Assembly (NCBI RefSeq): GCF_001644645.1 | Contig: NZ_CP011390.1 | Coordinates: forward strand, 682,001 to 746,000 | Direction: 5' to 3' | DNA: 64,000 bases | DNA from: Flavisolibacter tropicus | GTDB lineage: Bacteria > Bacteroidota > Bacteroidia > Chitinophagales > Chitinophagaceae | Shown: positions 17,419 through 26,222 of the stretch, piece after piece | How the letters are laid out: each line of letters starts with the position of its first letter | How positions within the stretch are numbered: the stretch's first letter is position 1 | Program-made: the position numbers and the translations under genes | The notes under the pieces: generated by a model | The model's input: the letters and a program-made list of their open reading frames with translations, nothing else | The model's database searches: none | Told to the model about the DNA's origin: nothing

Positions 17419-18414
17419 TTAATCTACAATGAATGGATAGTTCTGATCAACGTATACGTCTTTTAGTACCTCGTCGTCATTAGGCCATGGTGATTCTTCC
17501 GCAAATTTCACGCTTTCTGCAACAGCTTGGTCTACCCTTCTGTTAATTTCTGCGATTTCATCGTCCGTTGCGAACTTATTTTTCTTAATGGTTTCTAAAA
17601 TTGCGGTAATAGGGTCTTTTCCTTTATACTCTTCTACCTCTTCCTTTGTACGGTATTTCTGAGGGTCAGAGATAGAGTGACCTTTATAACGATACGTTTT
17701 GATTTCTAATAAAGTAGGGCCACCACCTTCACGAGCTCTTTTCACGGCACGGCTAACACCTTCATGAACTGATTCTGGGCTCATACCATCTACTACATCA
17801 GATGGCATGTCGTAACCATCGGCCAACTTAAAGATATCAGTAATATTAGAGGTACGCTTAATAGAGGTACCCATTGCGTAGTTATTGTTCTCGCAGATGA
17901 AGATCACTGGCAGTTGCCAAAGCATAGCCAGGTTGAATGTTTCATGCAGCATACCCTGGCGGGCAGCACCATCGCCAAAGTAGGTTAAGCACACATTATC
18001 AGTGCCTTTATACTTTTCAGCAAAGGCTAAACCAGCACCGGTACCAATTTGGGCACCTACAATACCATGACCGCCATAAAAAGCCTGCTCTTTACCAAAG
18101 AAGTGCATACTACCACCCTTTCCTTTAGCACAGCCTGTGGCTTTGCCATAAAGCTCAGCCATACAAGAGTTTACCGAAATACCCTTGGCAATAGCCAAAC
18201 CGTGGTCGCGGTAAGCGGTAATGAAAGGATCTTCTGGGCGGGTAGCCGTCATACAGCCAGCCGCAATAGCTTCCTGCCCTACGTAGGCATGGAAAAAGCC
18301 ACGGATCTTTCCTTCCATTTTGTATTTCTCTTCAGCCATTAACTCGAACTGACGAATCAATTGCATCAGTTCATACCAGTACAGATAGGTCTCTTTTGTA
18401 AATTTTGTTGCCAC
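17419..18414 (-). CDS. pdhA: Pyruvate dehydrogenase E1 component subunit alpha
   Basis: This is the alpha subunit of the thiamine-diphosphate E1 enzyme, which decarboxylates pyruvate (or a branched-chain 2-oxo acid) to feed acetyl-CoA synthesis. It has 331 residues. The ThDP/Mg motif is GDGAARQG (147-154) with Asn176 and Asn177 completing the site; RDHGLAIAKG (69-78), KGGSMHFF (99-106) and the YRYKGHSISDPQKYR phospho-loop are all present. The start codon is GTG at 18414. The beta subunit is not adjacent, unlike the usual alpha-beta order, so it must be elsewhere or fused to another gene. A -7-like element lies 20 bp upstream. Confidence 0.95.
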   Translation of the reverse strand: MATKFTKETYLYWYELMQLIRQFELMAEEKYKMEGKIRGFFHAYVGQEAIAAGCMTATRPEDPFITAYRDHGLAIAKGISVNSCMAELYGKATGCAKGKGGSMHFFGKEQAFYGGHGIVGAQIGTGAGLAFAEKYKGTDNVCLTYFGDGAARQGMLHETFNLAMLWQLPVIFICENNNYAMGTSIKRTSNITDIFKLADGYDMPSDVVDGMSPESVHEGVSRAVKRAREGGGPTLLEIKTYRYKGHSISDPQKYRTKEEVEEYKGKDPITAILETIKKNKFATDDEIAEINRRVDQAVAESVKFAEESPWPNDDEVLKDVYVDQNYPFIVD

Positions 18415-18433
18415 CCTTTACGGAATTTGGTCG

Positions 18434-18441
18434 CAAAAATA
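18434..18441 (-). promoter_or_regulatory. Candidate -7 element for pdhA
   Basis: On the minus strand this reads TATTTTTG, fitting TAnnTTTG, 20 bp upstream of the GTG start; the leader would be very short. No clear TTTG was seen about 19 bp further up. Confidence 0.3.
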
Positions 18442-18497
18442 AGGGAATATAATATAGGATGTTCGATTGGTTATCAACAGAAAAGAAGGAAAAACTA

Positions 18498-18593
18498 ATT
18501 AGCTGATTAGCTAATGGGAAGATTAGCTGATGAAATGGGGAATCAGAAGTTTAAAATTTCCTATTTAAAGATTTATAATTTGAAGATTTTAGG
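18498..18593. repeat. Octamer arrays ATTAGCTG and ATTTRAAG
   Basis: Five exact 8-bp steps at 18498-18537 carry ATTAGCTG, ATTAGCTA and variants starting with AT. A second run at 18563-18593 uses ATTTAAAG and ATTTGAAG with one 7-bp step. The contents are degenerate but the phase is kept. No spacers or direct-repeat conservation of CRISPR type. Confidence 0.65.
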
Positions 18594-18672
18594 TTGTATT
18601 CACCTTACTTTTTGCTTTTCTACCCTTATTTAAGAAATCATTGTACCCATCGTCGTCTTAAGCGGGTGATTG

Positions 18673-18749
18673 CTTCGGGACTTGTTCGGGAATTGTTCGG
18701 GAATTCTTCGAAACGGCCCGAAGGAGTCTCGAAGAAGGCTCGAATAAGT
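18673..18749. repeat. 11-bp tandem array arranged head-to-head
   Basis: Seven units step by 11 bp (one step of 10). The left half carries TTCGGG cores, such as GTTCGGGAATT twice in a row; the right half carries their complements, CCCGAA and CTCGAA. The change of direction falls on a TTCGAA palindrome at 18707-18712, so the array could fold into an imperfect cruciform. Confidence 0.75.
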
Positions 18750-18965
18750 GTGCTACAAGGAGTAAGAAAAGGTTTGTGGTGAATGTTTATTAATTGGTTG
18801 CGAATGTGCGGCACTTTAGTAAATGTCTGCTGAAGGAATAGTAAAAGAAATCATCAGTTTTTACCTGATAAATCCTTTGTGTGTCCACTGTAACTCCCTT
18901 AAAGTGGTAAGGGCTGGTAAATAAATTTGTGAGTTTTATTTATAGATAAAAAACGGCTCATAGGC

Positions 18966-18973
18966 TATCTTTG
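18966..18973 (+). promoter_or_regulatory. Candidate -7 element for the HAD gene
   Basis: TATCTTTG matches TAnnTTTG exactly and lies 21 bp before the ATG at 18995. No TTTG at the expected spacing was seen, so the promoter is only half supported. Confidence 0.45.
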
Positions 18974-18994
18974 CGGCCCTAAATAGAGAGATGG

Positions 18995-19657
18995 ATGCTG
19001 GATACAGTGATTTTTGATATGGATGGCTTATTGATTGATTCTGAACCACTTTGGTTTGAGGCTATGCAGGAAGTATTTGAAAAGCAAGGGGTAAGCCTTA
19101 CTAAAGAACTGGCCAGTAAGACTACCGGGCTGCGAACCATTGAAGTTGTTCATTTCTGGCACCGCTATTTTGATTGGAAGAATGTAAGCCAGGATGAAAT
19201 TGCCGATGATATTGTAGATCTGGTAATAGAAAAGATCATTGCTTCTGCTACTATTATGCCTGGAACGCATGAAATATTATCGTTTTTTAAAGCCAAGAAT
19301 GTCAAAATGGGTCTGGCGTCTTCATCGCCTATGCGATTGATAAAGGCCTCCTTACAACATTTTCAGTTGGAAGGCTATTTTGATGGTCTTTATTCTGCTG
19401 AATTTGAAGCTTACGGTAAACCCAACCCGGCCGTTTATTTATCCTGTGCTGAAGCTTTGGGTTCCTCCCCTCTCTCCTGCCTGGCCTTTGAAGATTCTAT
19501 TAATGGCATGATCGCTGCCAAATCGGCTCGCATGAAGGTGGTAGTGGTACCGGAGCCGCATAATAACTCTAATCCTAAATATGTGTTAGCCGATTTGCAA
19601 TTAAGTAGTCTTACTGAGTTTACGGAATTACATTGGCAACAACTATCCGTTTTATAA
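18995..19657 (+). CDS. HAD-superfamily sugar phosphatase (YniC/HxpB-like)
   Basis: This 220-residue cytoplasmic phosphatase is of the beta-phosphoglucomutase / 2-deoxyglucose-6-phosphatase subgroup. The nucleophile motif FDMDGLLIDSEP starts at residue 7 with Asp8 and Asp10, motif II is ASSSP near residue 108, motif III Lys is in GKPNPAVY near 142, and motif IV FEDSINGM near 168. A helical cap lies between motifs I and II. Substrates of relatives are hexose phosphates; the exact one is inferred only. The ATG at 18995 is chosen because it places the motif at the usual distance; an ATG four bases earlier is out of frame. The downstream helicase gene follows after 85 bp. Confidence 0.9.
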   Translation: MLDTVIFDMDGLLIDSEPLWFEAMQEVFEKQGVSLTKELASKTTGLRTIEVVHFWHRYFDWKNVSQDEIADDIVDLVIEKIIASATIMPGTHEILSFFKAKNVKMGLASSSPMRLIKASLQHFQLEGYFDGLYSAEFEAYGKPNPAVYLSCAEALGSSPLSCLAFEDSINGMIAAKSARMKVVVVPEPHNNSNPKYVLADLQLSSLTEFTELHWQQLSVL

Positions 19658-19742
19658 AAGAAGCTATTGGGCGATTATTTTTCCCGTTACATTTGCTACC
19701 CTTTTTTTGAAAAACTCATTGAATCTTATCCTGTATTAACCC

Positions 19743-22619
19743 ATGAACGGAACGCTGCTTGAGAAAAAAGACACCAAGGTTGTCTTATTATTTACGCCTG
19801 AAGAATTCCATCGGAATTATCAAGTGCTGCAGTCTTTGCAGATCAATAAGTCCACGAAAGGAATTGACTATACAACTGGCGATCTGAATCGGCAGGAAGT
19901 ATATAAAAATTTCCCCTCTCTTACACAAGATGCCAAGGTATTGTTATTGAAGTTTCAATCTGAGGCTATTAGTGAATTAAGGCAAAGCATTGAACAGCGT
20001 TTTGCCAAACAAAAGGCTGGTATTTCTGGTCAGCAGTTTTTAACTAATGCCTTGCACCGGCATTTTCACCAGTTGTTTTTGGATTTGCGGCCATACTTCA
20101 CTGATGTAAAATGGTACCATAAAATACGTAAGCCTGAAAATCCAAGATATCAAACATTACCTTGTTCCTTTCACTTAACAAAAGCACGGTTGCGCTTTGA
20201 TGTTATCAAAGATGAAAATGGACTTGGAATACAAGCGTGGGTGGTGATAGATGATCAGCCGCATAATTTGGCTGACTTTGTTAGGCATACCTTCTTTTTG
20301 GAAAAAGACAATACATACTATTTACTTGCTTATAAGGATAGTCAAACTATACAATGGTTGGAACAGCCGGAGGCAAAGCAATATGCCAATGACCCCGCAG
20401 CTTTTACAGAACATGTAATAGGACGCCTGGAGAGTGATTATTCTGTAAACCGGAATGGCTTATTTGAAGAAAAGCAGGTGGAAGCCATACCTGTTTGCCG
20501 GGTAATGCTTTCCGAATTGAACAATTCGTTTCTGATGATCACGCCCCAATGGTTATACGATGGCGTAACTGTAGACGGCCCCTGGAAGGATACTTATGAA
20601 ACGACATTAAATGGGGAGCGGATTCGTATTGCACGACATAAAGCCACAGAGCAAGATTTTCTGAAAGCTTTAGTAGCGTTGCATACCAACTTTACTAATC
20701 AGTTTAACGGTTACTACTACCTGCCCTTTGCTGAAGCGCAGAAAAAGCAATGGTTTATTAAGTCGTATTATAAGCTGCTGGAAATGGATATTGAAGTAGC
20801 TGGTATGGATTTACTTCAGCATTTTAAATATTCGGCACATCAGGCTGAAACGGTTGTTAGCATTCAAAAGGAACAAGGCAGTTTTGTACACTTACAAGTG
20901 GCTGTTTCTTTTGGAAAAGAAAAGATATCCTTAACGCAGCTGCAAAAGACCTTATATGCTGGCCAACGTGCCATTGTATTAAAAGATGGCAGCCTGGGTA
21001 TGTTGAGTGATGATTGGTTGCGTCAACATGCGGCCATTATAAAGCATGGAACGGTTAAAGGCAGTGAAATCGTAGTATCGAAATTCCTGGCCATACCTGA
21101 ATCTGGAACAGAAGATGCGAAGCCAATATTAGGCAATTTAGTAAATGAAAGTTGGTGGCAGAAATGGCAACGTTGGCAAACAGGTACTGAACCAGTTTAT
21201 AGTCTTCCTCAAAGCATATCTGCTACATTACGCCCTTATCAGCAAAAAGGATTTGAGTGGCTGGCATTGCTGGCTGATATTGGTGCTGGTGGCTGCTTAG
21301 CTGATGATATGGGATTGGGTAAGACCTTACAAACTATTTGCTTCCTGGCCTGGTATTGCGAGCAATATCCGCAAACCAAACATTTAATTGTTTGTCCTAC
21401 CTCTTTGATCTACAATTGGCAGCAAGAATTGCAGAAGTTTGCCAGCAGTTTGAAGGTAGAAGTCATTCATGGAACAAATCGCAGCGACAACGCTTCAATT
21501 GTCAGTGCACAAGTACTAATTACCAGCTATGGCACCTTGCGCAGCAATAGCGATATATTATTATCTCAGGAGTTTGGTGTGGCTGTATTGGATGAAAGTC
21601 ATCATATTAAAAACCCAGCGGCGCAGATCACTCGCCTAGTACAGGAAATACCCGCTACTATCCGTATTGCACTAAGCGGTACACCTGTTGTAAACAATAC
21701 ATTTGATTTGTATTCTCAATTAAACTATTCCCTTCCCGGTTTGTTTGGTACGCGTGAATTCTTTAAGCGCGAGTATGCTGATGCCATTGATCGCTATGGT
21801 GATGAATACAAGATCAAGGCTTTGCAGCGATTAACTGCTCCTTTTATTCTTCGTAGAACAAAAGAGCAAGTAGCCAAAGATCTTCCTGAAAAAACGGAGT
21901 CTGTTCTTTGGTGTAAAATGGGACCCAGACAAGAGGAATTATATAATGAGGTGAAAGATCAGATACGCACTCGCTTATTGGGCGATATACAAACGAATGG
22001 TTTGGGTAAATCAAAGTTAGCAGTGTTACAAGGACTGCTTAAGTTGCGCCAGATCTGCAATGATCCGCAATTGTTGCCATTGGATGAACAACAGGGCTGT
22101 ACAGAATCTACCAAAACAGAAATGTTACTAGAGGAGCTGTCGAACTTATTAGGCCGTCATCGGGTATTGGTATTCTCCCAGTTCAGCAGCATGCTGCAAT
22201 TGCTAGCCAGGGCTTGTGAAAAGAAAGGTATTTCCTACTACCTGCTGGATGGCCAAACGCCGGCAGAAAAGCGGATGCAGATGGTCAATAACTTCCAGGA
22301 AAATGGGAATGCACCAAGTCTATTCTTTATCAGCTTAAAAGCAGGTAATACCGGCCTTACCTTAACGGCCGCAGATTATGTGTTCTTGTTTGATCCATGG
22401 TGGAATACAGCTGTAGAACAGCAGGCTATAGATCGTACCTATCGCATAGGGCAAACCAAGAATGTATTTTCATACAAGTTGATCTGTAAGAATACTATTG
22501 AAGAGAAGATCATTGAACTACAAAATCGTAAAAAACAATTAGCTGAGGAGCTAGTTTCAGAAGATGAAGGGTTTGTAAAAGCCTTGAGTGAAGATGATAT
22601 TGCTTATTTGTTCTCATAA
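19743..22619 (+). CDS. SNF2-family DNA-dependent ATPase / helicase-like protein
   Basis: This 958-residue protein has a C-terminal SNF2 motor. Helicase motif I is DDMGLGKT near residue 525, motif Ia VCPTSLIYNW near 550, motif II DESHHIKNP near 617 (a DESH variant of DEAH), motif III SGTPVVN near 645, motif V GNTGLTLTAADYVFLFDPWWN near 875 and motif VI DRTYRIGQ near 900. The first ~480 residues form a long N-terminal domain of unknown role with no recognised motif. SNF2 proteins remodel protein-DNA complexes; bacterial ones such as RapA or HepA aid RNA polymerase recycling, and others sit in defence islands. No defence partner is adjacent. A strong hairpin follows. Confidence 0.93.
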   Translation: MNGTLLEKKDTKVVLLFTPEEFHRNYQVLQSLQINKSTKGIDYTTGDLNRQEVYKNFPSLTQDAKVLLLKFQSEAISELRQSIEQRFAKQKAGISGQQFLTNALHRHFHQLFLDLRPYFTDVKWYHKIRKPENPRYQTLPCSFHLTKARLRFDVIKDENGLGIQAWVVIDDQPHNLADFVRHTFFLEKDNTYYLLAYKDSQTIQWLEQPEAKQYANDPAAFTEHVIGRLESDYSVNRNGLFEEKQVEAIPVCRVMLSELNNSFLMITPQWLYDGVTVDGPWKDTYETTLNGERIRIARHKATEQDFLKALVALHTNFTNQFNGYYYLPFAEAQKKQWFIKSYYKLLEMDIEVAGMDLLQHFKYSAHQAETVVSIQKEQGSFVHLQVAVSFGKEKISLTQLQKTLYAGQRAIVLKDGSLGMLSDDWLRQHAAIIKHGTVKGSEIVVSKFLAIPESGTEDAKPILGNLVNESWWQKWQRWQTGTEPVYSLPQSISATLRPYQQKGFEWLALLADIGAGGCLADDMGLGKTLQTICFLAWYCEQYPQTKHLIVCPTSLIYNWQQELQKFASSLKVEVIHGTNRSDNASIVSAQVLITSYGTLRSNSDILLSQEFGVAVLDESHHIKNPAAQITRLVQEIPATIRIALSGTPVVNNTFDLYSQLNYSLPGLFGTREFFKREYADAIDRYGDEYKIKALQRLTAPFILRRTKEQVAKDLPEKTESVLWCKMGPRQEELYNEVKDQIRTRLLGDIQTNGLGKSKLAVLQGLLKLRQICNDPQLLPLDEQQGCTESTKTEMLLEELSNLLGRHRVLVFSQFSSMLQLLARACEKKGISYYLLDGQTPAEKRMQMVNNFQENGNAPSLFFISLKAGNTGLTLTAADYVFLFDPWWNTAVEQQAIDRTYRIGQTKNVFSYKLICKNTIEEKIIELQNRKKQLAEELVSEDEGFVKALSEDDIAYLFS

Positions 22620-22640
22620 TCGTAGAAATAAAGTTTCAAT

Positions 22641-22680
22641 AATAAAAGAGCCTTTGCTTTATGGCAAAGGCTCTTTTATT
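22641..22680 (+). terminator. Strong hairpin terminator behind the SNF2 gene
   Basis: Perfect 17-bp stem (22641-22657 and 22664-22680) with a TTTATG loop, core GAGCCTTTGC, ending in a T-rich tail. It lies 21 bp after the helicase stop and also precedes the end of the convergent small membrane gene, so it works in both directions. Confidence 0.9.
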
Positions 22681-22721
22681 TAAATAGATACTTGTTAAAA
22701 AAAATCTAGACTTAATTATCC

Positions 22722-22949
22722 TTAATCTCTTGGCGGTTCTTCTACTAATTCATCATATCCTTCTTTACGTTGAGAAAGGATGATCATGAAAACACCAAAG
22801 GCTAATAAAACAAGGCCGGTATACCGATTTATGCTTTCGCCTGTTTCTAATTGTGTGGTAGCAAAAAAACTGTATACTAACAGTAACAAGCCGATAATGG
22901 TAAAGAACAGTCCTATAACAAAACGTAAGTCCAATAAGCGTTTTTGCAT
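22722..22949 (-). CDS. Small two-helix membrane protein
   Basis: This 75-residue protein has two predicted membrane helices, about residues 9-28 and 43-60. A short basic N-terminus and an acidic tail rich in Glu (EGYDELVEEPPRD) flank them. I do not recognise the family. The ATG at 22949 is preferred over a TTG three codons upstream. It lies 10 bp behind the sodium/solute symporter on the same strand, so it may be co-transcribed and act as a small accessory subunit, which is inference only. Confidence 0.6.
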   Translation of the reverse strand: MQKRLLDLRFVIGLFFTIIGLLLLVYSFFATTQLETGESINRYTGLVLLAFGVFMIILSQRKEGYDELVEEPPRD

Positions 22950-22959
22950 GTTACTCAAT

Positions 22960-24612
22960 TTAATAGAAAATAATATTAAGGATGGTCGTAATTACTAATA
23001 CAGTTATACCTAACCAGAGGGGGTTCTTATACCAGACTTTGGCTTTATCGGTTTGTTTAGGGGTAAGGCTATAAACCAGGCCTATCAGTTCATCATCCTT
23101 TTTAGGGCGGGTAAACAAGCTTACCAGTACTGTTATAATAAAACAAACAAGGAAAGCAATACCTGCAATGTTGAACGCCTGGCTGGTGCCGGAATAGAAC
23201 TCATGGACATTAGTGATCCAACCGCCTTTTCCTTCAGCAACGGTCAAACCATGCGTAAGCGCTGCAGCTGCAGTACCGGAAACCAATCCCCAGAAGGCGC
23301 CATTGGCGGTAGTGCGCTTCCAGAACATACCTAAAAAGAAAGTAGCAAAGAGCGGAGCGTTTACAAAAGAGAAAACCAATTGTAGCAAATCCATAATGCT
23401 ATTGAACCCGCGGGCTACATAGGCGGTGGCAACAGAAATTAGAATACCCACAACAGTGGTAGCCTTACCTACCATGAGGTAATGGCGTTCCGAAGCATTG
23501 CGGCGGATGTGCGACTGGTAGATGTCAAAAGTCCAAACGGTGTTAAAGGCTGTTACATTTCCCGCCATTCCTGACATAAAAGAAGCAATTAATGCAGTTA
23601 TACCCACTCCAAGGATACCACTAGGATAAAGATTTTGCAGCATTACGGGTAAGGCCATGTTGTAGTTGACACTACCGCTGGCATCGGTTGGTAACGCATA
23701 ACTGTCTGAACCTTTTTGTAGAGCCAATAGTATGATACCGGGTAAGATCACAACGATTGGCATTAAGATCTTAGGGACAGCCGCAATGATAGGTGTGCGT
23801 TGGGCTTCATTTAAGTTGCGGGTGATCATAGCACGCTGTACCACCAGGAAGTCGGTACACCAATAGCCAAAGGCAAGAACGAACCCTAGGCCAAATACTA
23901 GGCTAAACGCATCTACCCCCATAGGGTTGGTAGAGGGGCTGGCCATGCCTTTCCATAAATGTAATTTAGCGTTGTCTACATTTTGCATGATGCCTTCCCA
24001 GCCACCAGCACGATCTATACCTATGATTACGATTGGAAGTATACCTAGTACAATTAAGAAGAACTGAAGTACTTCATTATAGACGGCACTAGTAAGTCCG
24101 CCCAGGTAGGTATAGACTAATACAATACCCGCGGCCAACCAGATGGAGACGTTAAAATCCCACCCTAATATGACTTCCATTAAGAGAGCCAAGGCATATA
24201 AGGAAACGCCGGATGAAAAAACGGTCATGGCGGCAAAAGAAACGGCATTGAACGTTCGGGTCTTTTCATCAAAACGCAGCTTTAAATATTCCGGTACTGA
24301 GCGGGCCTTACTGCCATAATAAAAGGGCATCATAAATATTCCCAGGAAGATCATGGCAAAGGCAGCACCCAACCAATAAAAGTGGGTGGTGTACATACCA
24401 TATTTGGCCCCATTGGCAGCCATACCCAATACTTCCTGGGCTCCCAAGTTAGCAGAAATGAAAGCCAGCGACGCAATCCACAAGGGAATATTGCGATTGC
24501 TCATGAGGAAGTCATTGCCGGTTTTTACCCGCCGTTTTAACAGGACGCCAATGCCGATCACAAAAACAAAGTAGATGACAATAATGAGGTAGTCAATTAT
24601 CTGAAGATTCAT
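22960..24612 (-). CDS. Sodium/solute symporter (SSS family), probably sugar
   Basis: This is a 550-residue inner-membrane symporter with about 14 hydrophobic segments. The family starts with DYLIIVIYFVFVIGIG and has the GRxxxxGNDFLMSNRNIPLW-type motif (VKTGNDFLMSNRNIPLW near residue 30), then SANLGAQEVLGMAANGAKYG near 53 with the sodium site, and SFMSGMAGNVTAFNTVW near 345. The closest known types transport glucose, galactose or other sugars with sodium; the carbohydrate genes upstream fit this. A small membrane gene follows and the GH43 gene precedes with a 55-bp gap, giving a likely operon. Substrate is inferred, not shown. Confidence 0.9.
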   Translation of the reverse strand: MNLQIIDYLIIVIYFVFVIGIGVLLKRRVKTGNDFLMSNRNIPLWIASLAFISANLGAQEVLGMAANGAKYGMYTTHFYWLGAAFAMIFLGIFMMPFYYGSKARSVPEYLKLRFDEKTRTFNAVSFAAMTVFSSGVSLYALALLMEVILGWDFNVSIWLAAGIVLVYTYLGGLTSAVYNEVLQFFLIVLGILPIVIIGIDRAGGWEGIMQNVDNAKLHLWKGMASPSTNPMGVDAFSLVFGLGFVLAFGYWCTDFLVVQRAMITRNLNEAQRTPIIAAVPKILMPIVVILPGIILLALQKGSDSYALPTDASGSVNYNMALPVMLQNLYPSGILGVGITALIASFMSGMAGNVTAFNTVWTFDIYQSHIRRNASERHYLMVGKATTVVGILISVATAYVARGFNSIMDLLQLVFSFVNAPLFATFFLGMFWKRTTANGAFWGLVSGTAAAALTHGLTVAEGKGGWITNVHEFYSGTSQAFNIAGIAFLVCFIITVLVSLFTRPKKDDELIGLVYSLTPKQTDKAKVWYKNPLWLGITVLVITTILNIIFY

Positions 24613-24667
24613 AAGGTTTATTTGTTGGAGTAATAAGGACTAGCCCGAAAGTTACATAAACAAGCCA

Positions 24668-26158
24668 TTACTTGTTCTTTAATTCAAAGTTGTCAAATAC
24701 GCCTACCCGTGTGCTATCGCCTTTTGCAAAAAGTCCTACTCTTACGGCTCTATCCCAAGGAGGCAGGTAGGAACCATTGATTGGTGTAAGATTTAGCTTT
24801 TTGAGATCTTTACCGGAAGGACTATAAAGGAATGTAATGTTCTTGCCTTCTCTAACCTGCACACCCATTGTAAGGCTTTGGGTATTAGAAAGGCTTCGGC
24901 TTATTAAAGTAGATTTTTTGCCGCCTTTAATTTGTACAATTAGCAGCTTGCCTTTATCGTAATAAAGCGAAATGACATTTTTCTCATCGCCAATTAAACC
25001 TATGCCTGTAGCCGCTGAGGCTTTCTGTACACTCACTGTTGTAGTGGCAGTATAATTACCAGAAATGGTTTTATGGCCAATAAAAGATCCGGGATAGGAA
25101 GGTGAAGCCGATAAATACAATGCACTTCCCTTAAAGGTAAATTGCGGCTTTTCAAACACACTCCATTGCCAATGAGTAGCCATTTTTTCGTTTATAAAAT
25201 CATACGAGCTTTTATATAATGGGGCATTTGGTTTTGGTTCAGACGGTTTTACAAACTTTATCCAGCTATCGGGTGTAATGGTATATTCAATTAGTAATCC
25301 TTGTCTACCTGTATAAACACTGCTAGCCTTGTTGTACGCATGAAAGAGGAAATAATGTTTGCCCTCTTTTGCAACAGGAGTTCCGTGTCCAGGGCATATC
25401 CATTCTCCCCCTCCCACTAAAATGGGGTTCCCGGAATATTTTTCCCATGGCCCTAATAGACTCTTTGAGCGGGCAATACCTGTAGCATAGGTACAAGCAC
25501 CGCCACAGCAACCATTGGCAGCATAAAAGGCATAGATATAATCGCCATGACGTATCATAGAAACACCTTCAACCAAATTGCCTTCCCAAGGAACGGAATT
25601 ATGGAAAAGCTCTTTCTTTTCACCTATTAGTCCAGTTCGATCTTCTTTCATCTCCATTGCCCAAATAGAGGTAGGCTTTTTTACACTGTTGCCATCTTCT
25701 TTCCAAACTAAATAAAGCTTTCCATCATTATCTCTCATGGGAAAGGCATCTATCGAACCAACTTCCTGGCACATGATAGGGCCAAGATCTGTATAAGGAC
25801 CTTCTGGTTGATCGGCGCTGGCTACACCTATACAGAGATTACCACCTTTTTTATGTGCGGAGTAATATATATACACTTTGTTGTTATCGTAAGATATTTC
25901 AGGTGCCCAGAAGTAGTAATCTGCCCATTGGGGCAAGTTGGTAAAAACATTAGATACAACTTGCCAGTTTATAAGATCTTTAGATTTGAGAATGGGAAAG
26001 GCTGGAGCCCAATTCGAAGTAGTAGCAGTGGCCCAATAAGTATCTCCAATTTTTACAACTGAAGGATCGGGATAATCGCCGCGTAATACAAGTTGTTGAC
26101 TCCACGAGCAAATTGGAAACAACATTATTAGGAATAAAGTGTTTATCAATTGCTTCAT
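24668..26158 (-). CDS. Glycoside hydrolase family 43-type enzyme
   Basis: This 496-residue exported enzyme has a Sec signal peptide (MKQLINTLFLIMLFPICSWS). The five-bladed GH43 propeller covers about residues 23-310: the catalytic base is Asp31 in DYPDPS, a second Asp lies in GSIDAFPMRD near 140, and the general acid is likely the Glu of NLVEGVSM near 196. The C-terminal ~170 residues form a beta-sandwich like those of beta-xylosidase relatives. Family members cut xylose- or arabinose-based chains, but many subfamilies are uncharacterised. It sits between a symporter and an aldose epimerase, so it probably frees the sugar they handle. Linkage specificity cannot be read from the sequence. Confidence 0.88.
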   Translation of the reverse strand: MKQLINTLFLIMLFPICSWSQQLVLRGDYPDPSVVKIGDTYWATATTSNWAPAFPILKSKDLINWQVVSNVFTNLPQWADYYFWAPEISYDNNKVYIYYSAHKKGGNLCIGVASADQPEGPYTDLGPIMCQEVGSIDAFPMRDNDGKLYLVWKEDGNSVKKPTSIWAMEMKEDRTGLIGEKKELFHNSVPWEGNLVEGVSMIRHGDYIYAFYAANGCCGGACTYATGIARSKSLLGPWEKYSGNPILVGGGEWICPGHGTPVAKEGKHYFLFHAYNKASSVYTGRQGLLIEYTITPDSWIKFVKPSEPKPNAPLYKSSYDFINEKMATHWQWSVFEKPQFTFKGSALYLSASPSYPGSFIGHKTISGNYTATTTVSVQKASAATGIGLIGDEKNVISLYYDKGKLLIVQIKGGKKSTLISRSLSNTQSLTMGVQVREGKNITFLYSPSGKDLKKLNLTPINGSYLPPWDRAVRVGLFAKGDSTRVGVFDNFELKNK

Positions 26159-26222
26159 AAATAAGCTTTGTTTATGAGGTCTACATCTTTGTTAACTGCA
26201 TAGGAAGTTCTATACTGAGATG

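Larger units (their letters stand above)
18415..18994. other. 580-bp divergent gap made largely of short-period repeats
   Basis: No credible gene lies here; the only long open frame (18594-18782) reads through repeats. In order, the gap holds the pdhA promoter, an 8-bp array, an ATTTRAAG-type array, an 11-bp array, and the promoter of the HAD gene. The gene-free parts between them show nothing recognisable. Confidence 0.7.

Noticed and set aside
18594..18782. 62-codon frame on the plus strand
   Set aside because: Runs through octamer and 11-bp arrays; peptide is low in hydrophobic pattern and unlike any family.
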